A stretch of 40,045 nucleotides of DNA, taken from Bacteroidota bacterium (GTDB lineage: Bacteria > Bacteroidota > Bacteroidia > Bacteroidales > Bacteroidaceae). The notes under the pieces were generated by a model, which made no database searches, had not been told where the DNA came from, and was given only the letters and a program-made list of their open reading frames with translations. The position numbers were made by a program, and so were the translations under genes. Positions 16,177-24,394 of the stretch are shown here, piece by piece. The first letter of the stretch is position 1, and each line of letters starts with the position of its first letter. The stretch is from contig JAEZKJ010000161.1 in NCBI GenBank assembly GCA_023415545.1, positions 1 through 40,045 on the forward strand, in the 5' to 3' direction.

Positions 16177-16590
16177 TTATTTATTACATTTCTCTTCACA
16201 TGACGGACAAATTCCTTTATAATAGTGATGAATGTCCTCAATCAAAAATCCATTTAAATTAAATGATTTCTCCATTTTCTCACCATAAAAAGGCAAATCA
16301 AATATTTTTCCACACTTTTTACATAAGAAATGGGAATGCAACATTGTTTCACTATCAAAACAGGTATTTTTCTCTTCAATAGTAAGCATCTGGGCGGCAC
16401 CATTCTCTACAAAGAGTTTTAAAGTATTATATACCGTAGTCTTTGAAAGAGTTGGTATCTTTTTATTTAATGCCACATAAATTGAATCAATTGATGGATG
16501 ATCTTTATGAGTTAGTAGATAATCCATAATAGCAATTCGTTGTATCGAAGGCTTTATTCCATGTTCTAAAAGATAATCATACGTCTTCAT
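16177..16590 (-). CDS. perR: Peroxide-sensing repressor PerR (Fur family)
   Basis: The product is 137 aa. A winged helix lies in residues 1-75 (SIQRIAIMDYL, TVYNTLKLF) and a dimerisation domain follows. Structural zinc Cys4 is present: CKKC (90/93) and CPSC (128/131). The regulatory metal ligands match Bacillus subtilis PerR with a constant offset of six: His31, Asp79, His85, His87 and Asp98 (PerR His37, Asp85, His91, His93, Asp104). Asp at the last position favours PerR over Fur. The metal-catalysed oxidation of these His residues by peroxide is the known release mechanism. A perfect 7-1-7 operator lies in its own promoter region, and its partner gene is a reverse rubrerythrin. Fur or Zur is the less likely alternative. 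Confidence 0.92.
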   Translation of the reverse strand: MKTYDYLLEHGIKPSIQRIAIMDYLLTHKDHPSIDSIYVALNKKIPTLSKTTVYNTLKLFVENGAAQMLTIEEKNTCFDSETMLHSHFLCKKCGKIFDLPFYGEKMEKSFNLNGFLIEDIHHYYKGICPSCEEKCNK

Positions 16591-16608
16591 AGTTGATTAA
16601 TTATAAAT

Positions 16609-16623
16609 TTGTAATCATTACAA
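16609..16623. promoter_or_regulatory. PerR/Fur-type operator, 7-1-7 inverted repeat
   Basis: TTGTAATCATTACAA is a perfect 7-1-7 palindrome, two changes from the classic PerR box TTATAATNATTATAA. It lies 19 bases ahead of the perR ATG and just downstream of the predicted transcription start, so bound PerR would block its own operon. Confidence 0.85.
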
Positions 16624-16637
16624 TTTTATTTTCATTG

Positions 16638-16668
16638 CAAATGTATAAAGAATATCAATACTACCAAA
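16638..16668 (-). promoter_or_regulatory. Promoter of the perR-rubrerythrin operon
   Basis: Minus-strand TACATTTG (-7, 16638-16645) and TTTG (-33, 16665-16668) are separated by 19 bases, the spacing expected for the Bacteroidota primary sigma factor. Confidence 0.7.
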
Positions 16669-16728
16669 TATTTTCTCTATTTTTTTTTAAAAAAAGTTCT
16701 ATTACAAAATATAATCGTTTATTATGCT

Positions 16729-16736
16729 TATTTTTG
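16729..16736 (+). promoter_or_regulatory. -7 box for nadE
   Basis: TATTTTTG fits TAnnTTTG. It overlaps the ATG at 16724, which argues that this ATG is not the start and that translation begins at 16760. Confidence 0.55.
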
Positions 16737-16759
16737 TATGGTTACAATATAAATATGTT

Positions 16760-18691
16760 ATGAATTACGGATTTGTAAAAGTAGCATCGGCAATACCTTC
16801 AACCAAAGTTGCCGATTGCCAATATAATAGAGAAAACTTAGAAAAAATTATTAAAGAAGCTGATGCTAGTGGAGTTGAGATAATTGTTTTTCCTGAACTA
16901 TCTATTACAGGATATAGCTGTGGTGACCTATTTGCACAATCATTACTTCTTAATGAGTCGCTAAGTTCACTTAAACAGTTAATGGATAATACATCGAATC
17001 TTGATATAATATCTATTGTTGGACTTCCTTTTGCTTACAAAAATACTCTCCTTAACTGTGCTGCAGTTCTTCATAAAGGAAAACTACTTGGTATAATAAA
17101 TAAAACATATATACCTAATTATAAAGAATTTTATGAGCAAAGATGGTTTGCTTCATCTTTGGTTCATCCAGATACTATAATAGACCTCTTTGGTCAGAAA
17201 GTGCCATTGGGTAAAAATATTATTTTCCGTACTCCAACAGTAAACTTTGGTGTTGAGATTTGTGAGGATGTATGGGCTCCTATTCCACCAAGTTCAAATC
17301 TAGCTGTGGCAGGTGCTGATATTATTTTTAATCTTTCGGCGAGCAATGAGGTTATAGGAAAGCATAATTATTTGTGTTCACTTTTAGGACAGCAATCGGC
17401 TAGATGTAGTGCAGGATATGTCTACTCATCTTGTGGCTTTGGCGAATCAACAACAGATATTGTTTTTGGTGGTAATGCCATTATTTATGAAAATGGTGTG
17501 TTGATTGCTAAATCCCAAAGATTTTCACTTAAAGAGCAATTGGTAATAGGTGAAATAGATGTTGAACATCTTCGAAATGACCGAAAAGAAAATACATCAT
17601 TTGCTACATCAGTGGCTATGATAAGAGATATTAATTTCAGCTATATAGATATCGATCAAAACATTGAAGAAAAGAAAGATATTAAGCTTGTACGATTTAT
17701 AGATAAACATCCATTTGTTCCTAAAGGTAAAGAACTTGATTTAAGATGTGAGGAAATTTTTGAAATTCAGACTTCTGCTCTTGCTAAACGACTGGTTCAT
17801 ACTAACACAAAAAATGTAGTGTTAGGAATATCCGGAGGTTTGGATTCTACTCTTGCTCTTTTGGTTTGTATACGTACATTCGATAAATTAGGTCTGCCTC
17901 GTGAGGGTATAACAGGTATAACTATGCCTGGATTCGGTACTACTGATCGTACATACAACAACTCGATTTCTATAATGAAATCGCTTGGTGTGTCAGTTAA
18001 GGAGATTAGTATTAAGGATGCATGTATACAGCACTTCAAAGATATTGATCAAGACATCAATGTTCATGATGTGACTTATGAAAATAGTCAGGCAAGGGAG
18101 AGAACACAGATTCTTATGGATTATGCTAATAAGAATGGTGGTCTTGTTATTGGAACAGGTGACCTTTCGGAGTTAGCTCTTGGTTGGGCAACATACAATG
18201 GTGACCATATGTCGATGTATGGAGTCAATGCAAGTATTCCTAAAACTCTTGTCAAGTATCTTGTATATTGGGTGGCTCAGAATATTGTTGATGAAACATC
18301 TAAAGCTACACTACTTGATATTGTTGATACTCCTATCAGTCCTGAACTTATCCCTGCACATGATAATGGCGACATAAAACAGAAGACAGAAGATTTAGTT
18401 GGCCCATACGAACTTCACGATTTCTTCATCTATAATATAATACGTTTGGGATTCTCACCGGCTAAAGTATTCTTTCTTGCAAATATTGCTTTCGAAGGTG
18501 AATATGATAGAGAGACAATAAAGAAATGGCTAACTACATTCTATCGTCGTTTCTTCCAACAACAGTTCAAACGTTCATGTCTGCCTGATGGTCCTAAAGT
18601 TGGTTCTGTATCATTAAGCCCTAGAGGTGATTGGAAGATGCCAAGTGATGCTTCGGCAGCGTTATGGTTGGATGAGTGCAGCAAACTATAA
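16760..18691 (+). CDS. nadE: Glutamine-dependent NAD(+) synthetase
   Basis: The product is 643 aa from ATG 16760 (MNYGFVKVAS). The frame is open to an ATG at 16724, but that lies in the promoter and encodes non-family residues. The N-terminal nitrilase-type glutaminase domain covers about residues 1-275, with VFPELSITGY (Glu46), a lysine near 120 and GVEICEDVWAP (nucleophile Cys). The C-terminal synthetase domain has the PP-loop LGISGGLDSTL and GTGDLSELALGW. It converts nicotinate adenine dinucleotide to NAD with ammonia channelled from glutamine. It catalyses the last step of the pathway that nadC at 9.5 kb feeds. It is monocistronic. Confidence 0.97.
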   Translation: MNYGFVKVASAIPSTKVADCQYNRENLEKIIKEADASGVEIIVFPELSITGYSCGDLFAQSLLLNESLSSLKQLMDNTSNLDIISIVGLPFAYKNTLLNCAAVLHKGKLLGIINKTYIPNYKEFYEQRWFASSLVHPDTIIDLFGQKVPLGKNIIFRTPTVNFGVEICEDVWAPIPPSSNLAVAGADIIFNLSASNEVIGKHNYLCSLLGQQSARCSAGYVYSSCGFGESTTDIVFGGNAIIYENGVLIAKSQRFSLKEQLVIGEIDVEHLRNDRKENTSFATSVAMIRDINFSYIDIDQNIEEKKDIKLVRFIDKHPFVPKGKELDLRCEEIFEIQTSALAKRLVHTNTKNVVLGISGGLDSTLALLVCIRTFDKLGLPREGITGITMPGFGTTDRTYNNSISIMKSLGVSVKEISIKDACIQHFKDIDQDINVHDVTYENSQARERTQILMDYANKNGGLVIGTGDLSELALGWATYNGDHMSMYGVNASIPKTLVKYLVYWVAQNIVDETSKATLLDIVDTPISPELIPAHDNGDIKQKTEDLVGPYELHDFFIYNIIRLGFSPAKVFFLANIAFEGEYDRETIKKWLTTFYRRFFQQQFKRSCLPDGPKVGSVSLSPRGDWKMPSDASAALWLDECSKL

Positions 18692-18718
18692 AAGGGTGAT
18701 TAAAAAAACACTCTTTTT
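18690..18718 (+). terminator. Terminator overlapping the nadE stop
   Basis: AAAAGGGTG (18690-18698) pairs with CACTCTTTT (18709-18717), with one G-U wobble, followed by T. The stem begins in the stop codon. Confidence 0.6.
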
Positions 18719-18757
18719 AAATGAATAGGCTGACAAATAATACATATTAATAAAAAA

Positions 18758-18791
18758 ATATCCCTGCTATAATAATCTATAGCAGGGATAT
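18758..18791. terminator. Terminator-like hairpin between nadE and hisB
   Basis: ATATCCCTGCTAT (18758-18770) and ATAGCAGGGATAT (18779-18791) form a perfect 13-bp stem with an 8-nt loop and AT-rich flanks on both sides, between convergent units. The TCCCTGCT core is shared with the hairpin at 751-789. Confidence 0.75.
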
Positions 18792-18894
18792 TTCGTTTAA
18801 GAAGTAGACTTTTGAGTCAGTTTCCTCTTTGTGAATATGACCTTGGTATAAGTCTCTATTTTTTTCTTAAGAAATATTCAGATTAACCTATATA

Positions 18895-20013
18895 TTACAA
18901 ACATCCTTTGCTTGAAGGAATTTCATATTTATAAATATCACGTTTAACAGCCATCTTTATGGCACGTGCCAAGGCTTTGAATATACCCTCAATTTTATGA
19001 TGCTCATTTTCACCCTCAGCCTTTATATTAAGATTCATCTTGGCAGAATCACTTAGTGATTTAAAGAAGTGAAGAAACATCTCTGTTGGCATATCTCCTA
19101 TCTTCTCTCTTTTAAACTGAGCATCCCAAACCAACCATGGACGGCCTCCAAAATCTAGAGCAACTTGACAAAGACAATCATCCATAGGAAGTGAATAACC
19201 ATATCTTTCAATACCTCTCTTATTCCCAAGAGCACTATATATAGCCTCCCCAAGAGCTATAGCGGTATCTTCGATAGTATGATGTTCATCTACATTTAAA
19301 TCACCTTTCACTTTTATGGTAAGATCCATGCCTCCATGTTTGCCTATTTGTTCAAGCATGTGATCAAAGAAACCAAGACCTGTTGAAATATCACATATTC
19401 CTGTACCATCAAGTGATAGAGAGATAAAGATATCTGTCTCGTTAGTTTTACGACTAACCTTAGCACTTCTTTCACCGGCAAAAAGGAACTCAGTTATTTT
19501 ATCCCAATCATCAGTTGCCAACACACAAGTATCTTTCTGTTCGTCACTTAGTATATCTTTGTTTTGTTGTAAAAGAATAGCTTTGCAACCAAGATTCTTT
19601 GCCATCTGCACATCAGTAGCTCGGTCACCAATTACGAAACTTCCGGCAATATCATACTCAGGATTATTAATATATTTCCCAAGCATACCCAAACCTGGTT
19701 TTCGTGTTGGCAGATTTTCCTCAGGCATACTTTTATCGATAAATATTTCATCGAACGCTATCCCCTCACCTTTTAAAGTCTCCAAAACAAGATTTTGAAC
19801 AGGCCAAAAAGTATCCTCGGGAAAAGATGATGTGCCAAGTCCATCTTGATTGGTTACCATTGCAAGTTCGAAATCAAGTTTATTGGCAATAAAATTCAGA
19901 TTTTTAAAAACCTTAGGATAAAATTTAAGCTTATCAAAAGAGTCCAATTGATAATCTATAGGTGGCTCAATAACCAACGTTCCATCTCTATCTATAAATA
20001 GTACCTTCTTCAT
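18895..20013 (-). CDS. hisB: Bifunctional histidinol-phosphatase / imidazoleglycerol-phosphate dehydratase
   Basis: The 372-aa fusion carries two histidine-pathway enzymes. Residues 1-170 are a HAD phosphatase (DRDGTLV with Asp8/Asp10, VTNQDG, GDRATDVQMAK) that dephosphorylates histidinol phosphate. Residues about 180-372 are the manganese-dependent dehydratase (DISTGLGFFDHMLEQ, VDEHHTIEDTAI, ENEHHKIEGIFKALA). The enterobacterial-type fusion is also usual in Bacteroidales. It is the last gene of hisGDCB, three bases after hisC. No hisH, hisA, hisF or hisI follows, so the operon is split or the rest is elsewhere. Confidence 0.97.
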   Translation of the reverse strand: MKKVLFIDRDGTLVIEPPIDYQLDSFDKLKFYPKVFKNLNFIANKLDFELAMVTNQDGLGTSSFPEDTFWPVQNLVLETLKGEGIAFDEIFIDKSMPEENLPTRKPGLGMLGKYINNPEYDIAGSFVIGDRATDVQMAKNLGCKAILLQQNKDILSDEQKDTCVLATDDWDKITEFLFAGERSAKVSRKTNETDIFISLSLDGTGICDISTGLGFFDHMLEQIGKHGGMDLTIKVKGDLNVDEHHTIEDTAIALGEAIYSALGNKRGIERYGYSLPMDDCLCQVALDFGGRPWLVWDAQFKREKIGDMPTEMFLHFFKSLSDSAKMNLNIKAEGENEHHKIEGIFKALARAIKMAVKRDIYKYEIPSSKGCL

Positions 20014-20016
20014 ACC

Positions 20017-21060
20017 CTATTTTGTTTCATAATTAATTAGTGACTTAATAAGCGCATCATTCTCCGAATGTGAACCTATTGTTACCCTTAAACAGTCATT
20101 GCAAAGAGCTATATTGCTACGGTTACGAACAATTATTCCATTGTTGACAAGATAGTTATATATTTTTGATGCATCAGTAACCTTTGCCAGGAAGAAGTTA
20201 GCATCTGTTGGATAAATCTTTATACAACACTTCAGTTTAGAGAATTTATCGATTAATCGAGTTCTCTCCTTTATTATTGTATCAATCCATTCTTTAATTT
20301 GTCCATAACGTTTCAATATATCAGCCGCCTCCTTTTGAGTCAACCTATTGATATTATATGGGTACTTAACCTTTGAAAATATAGATATAATTTCGGGTGA
20401 AGCAAAAGCCATACCTAAACGTATAGCAGCCGATCCCCATGCCTTCGAGAATGTTTGAAGGACAATAAGATTAGGATATTTATCGAGTTCTTTCAGTAGT
20501 GATGGTGATGATGAGAAGTCCGCATAAGCCTCATCCACAATTACAACACCCTGAAAAGAGTCAATAACTTTATTTATCTCCTTTTCATCGAGATTATTGC
20601 CTGTAGGATTATTTGGTGAGCAGAGAAAAATTGCCTTTGTATTCTCATCACAAGCAGCAAGTAAACTATCTGCTTTGAACTGAAAAGATTCGTCAAGAAG
20701 TACTTTTCTATACTCTATATCATTTATATCAGCACAAACCTTATACATGCCATAAGTAGGTTCAATAGCCACAACATTGTCAACCGAAGGGATACAAAAG
20801 GTACGATATATTATGTCAATAGCCTCATCACTACCATTACCAAGGAAAATATTTTCAACTGAAACACCTTTTATAGGAGCAATAATCTTTTTCAATTCTA
20901 TCTGAAGAGGATCAGGATATCTATTATTGGGATTATTGAAAGGGCTCTCGTTAGCATCAAGGAAAACTGAAGCTTCCACTCCTTTATACTCATCACGTGC
21001 CGACGAGTATGGTTTAAGACTCCAAATATTTGGTCGGACCAACTGTTTTAACTCTTTCAT
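20017..21060 (-). CDS. hisC: Histidinol-phosphate aminotransferase
   Basis: The 347-aa fold-type I PLP enzyme transfers an amino group from glutamate to imidazole acetol phosphate. Visible features are LDANESPFNNPNNRYPDP at the N-terminus, FLGNGSDEAID, LCSPNNPTGN, the PLP-contacting VVDEAYADFS, the Schiff-base lysine in TFSKAWGSAAIRLG, and the C-terminal Arg of LRVTIGS. The length is typical. It begins four bases after hisD ends and finishes three bases before hisB, so translation is probably coupled. Confidence 0.97.
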   Translation of the reverse strand: MKELKQLVRPNIWSLKPYSSARDEYKGVEASVFLDANESPFNNPNNRYPDPLQIELKKIIAPIKGVSVENIFLGNGSDEAIDIIYRTFCIPSVDNVVAIEPTYGMYKVCADINDIEYRKVLLDESFQFKADSLLAACDENTKAIFLCSPNNPTGNNLDEKEINKVIDSFQGVVIVDEAYADFSSSPSLLKELDKYPNLIVLQTFSKAWGSAAIRLGMAFASPEIISIFSKVKYPYNINRLTQKEAADILKRYGQIKEWIDTIIKERTRLIDKFSKLKCCIKIYPTDANFFLAKVTDASKIYNYLVNNGIIVRNRSNIALCNDCLRVTIGSHSENDALIKSLINYETK

Positions 21061-21064
21061 AATA

Positions 21065-22348
21065 CTAATTTTTTGATTCCATTCGTACAGTTACAGCATT
21101 TTTGTGAGCGAAAAGTTCTTCATTTTCAGCCATAACTTTAATAACCTCTCCTATATTATCTATACCTTTACGTGTAATATGCTGGAAAGTAATTTTCTTA
21201 ATGAAACTATCCAAACTAACACCACTATATGCTCGGGCATGACCATTTGTAGGCAACGTATGATTAGTTCCCGAAGCATAATCGCCTGCACTCTCAGGTG
21301 AGTATGGTCCAAGGAATACAGATCCGGCATTTACTACCTTTTCCGATAACTCTTCCCAATTATCTACCTGCATAATAAGGTGCTCAGGGGCATAGCTGTT
21401 AGTAAGCTCAATGGCCTCATCCATATCTTTTACAAGAATGAGTTTGCTATTATTTATCGATTTTTTAGCAATGTCATAACGAGGGAGTGAAGCCAATTGT
21501 AGTTCAACCTCCTTTTCGACTTCTAAGATAAGTTCTTTCGATGTTGTCACAAGAATGGCCTGACTATCGGGACCATGTTCAGCCTGCGAAAGTAGGTCGG
21601 CAGCAATGAATACGGGATTAGCATTTTCATCAGCAAGCACCTCAACTTCGGAAGGACCTGCAGGCATATCAATTGCGACTTTATTCAAGGAGACAAACTG
21701 TTTGGCTGCCATCACATATTGGTTACCGGGACCAAAGATTTTATAAACTTTTGGAACCGACTCAGTACCATATGCCATAGCTGTTATAGCTTGGATACCT
21801 CCTATTTTGAATATCTTATCAACCCCTGAAACTTGAGCTGCAAAAAGTATAGCGGGATTTATTTCACCATCTCTGTTTGGAGGAGAGCATAAAATAATCT
21901 CTTTACATCCTGCAATCTTAGCCGGAATAGCAAGCATAAGTACTGTTGAAAACAGAGGAGCACTGCCACCTGGTACATAAAGACCAACTTTTTCAATACC
22001 AACACTCTTTTGCCAACAATCCACTCCGGGCATTGTCTCAATCTTCTTTCCTACGAATTTCTGCGCTTCATGGAATCTTCTTATATTACCATATGCAGTA
22101 ACAATAGCCTCTTTTAGTTCAACGCTAACAAGAGATGAAGCCTTTTCAATCTCCTCTTGAGTAACAATAAGAGAGTCCAGTTTCACCTTATCAAACTTCT
22201 CCTCATACTCCTTAACAGCCAAATCGCCTTCTCTTTCAATCTTCTCGGACACCTCTTTGACTATATTGTAAAGAGTAGTAACATCTATTGTAGGGCGAGA
22301 AAGAATGTTCTCCCACTCTGCTTTATTAGGATAATATATTTTTTCCAT
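21065..22348 (-). CDS. hisD: Histidinol dehydrogenase
   Basis: The 427-aa zinc enzyme oxidises histidinol to histidine in two NAD-dependent steps, the end of the pathway. Family motifs are GLYVPGGSAPL, KIFGPGNQYV, DMPAGPSEV, DLLSQAEHGPDSQ (zinc-binding Gln/His), YAPEHLI and LPTNGHARAYSGVS. The length is normal. It is separated by one base from hisG, the first gene of the operon. Confidence 0.98.
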   Translation of the reverse strand: MEKIYYPNKAEWENILSRPTIDVTTLYNIVKEVSEKIEREGDLAVKEYEEKFDKVKLDSLIVTQEEIEKASSLVSVELKEAIVTAYGNIRRFHEAQKFVGKKIETMPGVDCWQKSVGIEKVGLYVPGGSAPLFSTVLMLAIPAKIAGCKEIILCSPPNRDGEINPAILFAAQVSGVDKIFKIGGIQAITAMAYGTESVPKVYKIFGPGNQYVMAAKQFVSLNKVAIDMPAGPSEVEVLADENANPVFIAADLLSQAEHGPDSQAILVTTSKELILEVEKEVELQLASLPRYDIAKKSINNSKLILVKDMDEAIELTNSYAPEHLIMQVDNWEELSEKVVNAGSVFLGPYSPESAGDYASGTNHTLPTNGHARAYSGVSLDSFIKKITFQHITRKGIDNIGEVIKVMAENEELFAHKNAVTVRMESKN

Positions 22349-22349
22349 A

Positions 22350-23201
22350 TCATATTATCATTTTCTCAATAGGTAGAACAAGAATACCTTGTGCTCCTAA
22401 AGATTTTAGTTTACCTATAATCTCCCAAAAACATTTCTCATCAAGTACAGTATGTATAGAACTCCACCCCTCTTGTGCCAACGGCATCACTGTAGGACTC
22501 TTGATACCAGGAAGAGCATCTATAATCTCTTTCAACTTTTCGGTAGGAGCATTCATCAACACATACTTTTTATCTTCGGCAGCTTTTACAGCATCAATAC
22601 GGAAAAGTATTTCATCGAGGATAGCTTTTTTATCATCCGACAACTTTTTGTTTGCTATTAATAAAGCTTCACTCTTCATAACCACCTCTACCTCTTTTAA
22701 CCTATTGCTAACAAGTGTAGAGCCCGAACTTACAATATCAAAAATAGCATCAGCCAACTGTATACCTGGAGCAATCTCTACCGAGCCTGTTATGACATGA
22801 ATATCAGCGTTGATACCATTTTTCTCCATAAACTTTCTCAATATACCAGGATATGAGGTAGCAATTTTTTTCCCTTCAAACCACTCAAGTCCATTATACT
22901 CTATATCTTTAGGTATAGCAAGTGAGAGTCGACATTTACTGAACCCTAATCGTTTGATAAGAATTGCATCCTCATCACGCTCTACAAACTCATTCTCACC
23001 AACGATACCTACGTCGGCAACCCCTCCGGCAACAGATTGAGGTATATCATCATCACGGAGGAATAGTATCTCGACAGGGAAGTTTGTAGACTGAACAAGA
23101 AGTATTCGTTTTGAAGAAGGAATTTTTATATCCGATTCTCCAAGCAATGCCATTGTCTCTTCATAAAGACGGCCTTTTGATTGTACTGCAATTCGTAGCA
23201 T
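22350..23201 (-). CDS. hisG: ATP phosphoribosyltransferase, long form
   Basis: The 283-aa product joins ATP and PRPP in the committed step of histidine synthesis. The catalytic two-lobe part has KGRLYEE near the N-terminus, ADVGIVGENE, and the PRPP-binding loop DIVSSGSTLVSNRL. A C-terminal ACT-like regulatory domain (about residues 215-283) marks the long form, which is feedback-inhibited by histidine and does not need HisZ. It is the first structural gene, preceded by a leader peptide with three consecutive His codons and an attenuator, so enzyme activity and transcription are both likely controlled by histidine supply. Confidence 0.97.
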   Translation of the reverse strand: MLRIAVQSKGRLYEETMALLGESDIKIPSSKRILLVQSTNFPVEILFLRDDDIPQSVAGGVADVGIVGENEFVERDEDAILIKRLGFSKCRLSLAIPKDIEYNGLEWFEGKKIATSYPGILRKFMEKNGINADIHVITGSVEIAPGIQLADAIFDIVSSGSTLVSNRLKEVEVVMKSEALLIANKKLSDDKKAILDEILFRIDAVKAAEDKKYVLMNAPTEKLKEIIDALPGIKSPTVMPLAQEGWSSIHTVLDEKCFWEIIGKLKSLGAQGILVLPIEKMII

Positions 23202-23236
23202 AAAAAGATTTATTTAGTTACTATTTTTCTATATAA

Positions 23237-23302
23237 CAAAAAAAGAGGCTTACCATACGGTAAGCCTCTATATATTTTTCTACAATAGCATCACAGCCCA
23301 CC
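23237..23302 (-). promoter_or_regulatory. Transcription attenuator of the his operon
   Basis: The minus-strand terminator hairpin AGAGGCTTACC / GGTAAGCCTCT (23244-23254 and 23259-23269, loop 4) is followed by seven T. Upstream, GGTGGGCT (23295-23302) can pair with GGCTTACC of the terminator's 5' arm using wobbles, a possible antiterminator. GTGATG (23289-23294) and TGTAGA (23279-23284) can pair with CATCAT and TCTACA inside the leader peptide codons. The architecture matches ribosome-mediated attenuation. The exact alternative fold is inferred by eye. Confidence 0.8.
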
Positions 23303-23304
23303 GA

Positions 23305-23349
23305 TTAGTCGTTAGGATAATGATGATGGTATGTAGATATGATAATCAT
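23305..23349 (-). CDS. hisL: his operon leader peptide
   Basis: A 14-codon ORF encodes MIIISTYHHHYPND, with three consecutive His codons (CAT, plus-strand bases 23320-23328). It lies between a well-formed promoter and a terminator hairpin in front of hisG. Ribosome stalling at the His codons when charged tRNA-His is scarce would favour read-through. A leader with clustered codons for the operon's own product, next to an intrinsic terminator, is the classic attenuation signature. It is too short for routine gene callers. Confidence 0.85.
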   Translation of the reverse strand: MIIISTYHHHYPND

Positions 23350-23371
23350 TTCATTTTTTATTTTTATGCGA

Positions 23372-23403
23372 CAAATGTAAAGCATATATTTATAAAAAGC
23401 AAA
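23372..23403 (-). promoter_or_regulatory. Promoter of the his operon
   Basis: Minus-strand TACATTTG (-7, 23372-23379) and TTTG (-33, 23400-23403) are separated by 20 bases. The predicted start near 23365 gives a leader RNA of about 165 nt ahead of hisG. Confidence 0.75.
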
Positions 23404-23432
23404 CAATTATCATAAATTTATACTATTTACTA

Positions 23433-23924
23433 TCAAATTAAAGGAATAATCTCTTCTGATTCGACATCACATCCTAAAAAACACATATCTTTTTCAGCCT
23501 TCTCTTTAGAAAAAGTATAATAAGTACATAAAGCTTTAGAACATAGAACATCATCAGCACTATAAAGTTCTGCTTCAACAGTTACTAAATTACGTACTAC
23601 CTCCTTTATGCGAGCTTTTAAAATAAGATGACTTTGCGTTGTATCAACAGGTTTGAGATATCGTATCTCCATTTTTGAGGTTACACCACCTGTCTGCATC
23701 TTTCTGAATACTACCCACCCACTTATCTCATCGAGCAAAACGGCTTGAATACCACCATGAAGAGTATTTATCCAACCCTGAAATTGAGGCTCAGGCTTCC
23801 AGAAACTTATTATCTCGTCGCCATCTTCAAAAAATTCCATCTTTACTCCACTTTCATTGTTAGGGCAACAGCCAAAGCAGTTGTATTTGTCCATTCCCTT
23901 CCAAGGATTAATTATTTTCTTCAT
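23433..23924 (-). CDS. PaaI-family hotdog thioesterase
   Basis: The product is 163 aa. The hotdog-fold signature is GWINTLHGGIQ followed by LLDEISGW (helix with His-Gly-Gly and the catalytic acidic residue), then KMEIRYLKPV on the next strand. An N-terminal Cys-rich patch (NCFGCCPNNESG) is typical of a subset of these proteins. Such enzymes hydrolyse acyl-CoA thioesters. The substrate is unknown. It lies downstream of the Dabb gene with a 61-base gap and may be cotranscribed. The his promoter begins just after its stop. Confidence 0.88.
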   Translation of the reverse strand: MKKIINPWKGMDKYNCFGCCPNNESGVKMEFFEDGDEIISFWKPEPQFQGWINTLHGGIQAVLLDEISGWVVFRKMQTGGVTSKMEIRYLKPVDTTQSHLILKARIKEVVRNLVTVEAELYSADDVLCSKALCTYYTFSKEKAEKDMCFLGCDVESEEIIPLI

Positions 23925-23985
23925 GTTTTTACTGATTTATTACGCCAATGGTTAGTATAAAAAGATAAATCTCGTCAATAAACTT

Positions 23986-24285
23986 TTAAAATTCAAAATC
24001 CACACAAGCTCTATCTTCCTTAGCATCTTTAAGTATTGAACCCGCAGCAACATGGTCCGGATGCACAGCATATCTCTTAACATCATCGAGTGAGTCAAAC
24101 TCACTTTCAAGGCATATATCCCACTTCTCAGCGCTGTTAGTGTTGAAACCAACGAAGATATGACGAATAAAAGTTATTGTTTCAGGCAATGCTTCTATTG
24201 CTTTTTTAAACTCTAACATTACGCTATTTTTATCCTCTTGTGAAAGGGTCTCTTTCAACTTGAACATTACAATATGTTTAACCAT
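23986..24285 (-). CDS. Dabb (stress-responsive dimeric alpha/beta barrel) protein
   Basis: The 99-aa single Dabb domain has VKHIVMFKLKE at the N-terminus, conserved His at position 4, and DLCLESEFDSLDD-like central strands ending in HPDHVAAG, the most recognisable part of the family. Dabb proteins form ferredoxin-like dimeric barrels. Members range from stress-induced proteins to cyclases and decarboxylases, so the role here is open. It is divergent from udk. Confidence 0.85.
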   Translation of the reverse strand: MVKHIVMFKLKETLSQEDKNSVMLEFKKAIEALPETITFIRHIFVGFNTNSAEKWDICLESEFDSLDDVKRYAVHPDHVAAGSILKDAKEDRACVDFEF

Positions 24286-24287
24286 GC

Positions 24288-24318
24288 TTGATTTTATAAA
24301 TTAATTCTTCTATTTTTG
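24288..24318 (+). promoter_or_regulatory. Candidate promoter of udk-mltF
   Basis: TTG at 24288-24290 and TATTTTTG at 24311-24318 (fits TAnnTTTG) are spaced by 20 bases. A dyad AGTCAGAA / TTCTGACT (24331-24352) would fall in the 5' leader. Confidence 0.55.
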
Positions 24319-24357
24319 TATAACATTATAAGTCAGAAAAGTAGTTCTGACTTGATG

Positions 24358-24365
24358 CAAATTTA
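24358..24365 (-). promoter_or_regulatory. Possible -7 box for the Dabb gene
   Basis: Minus-strand TAAATTTG fits TAnnTTTG, but no -33 TTTG is at the expected distance and it would face the udk promoter. Weak call. Confidence 0.3.
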
Positions 24366-24394
24366 ATAAAATTCTAATAACTGCATTCAACAAA

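Noticed and set aside
16724..16759. Upstream in-frame start for nadE
   Set aside because: It overlaps a good -7 box and adds twelve residues (LIFVWLQYKYV) outside the family pattern. ATG 16760 fits better.
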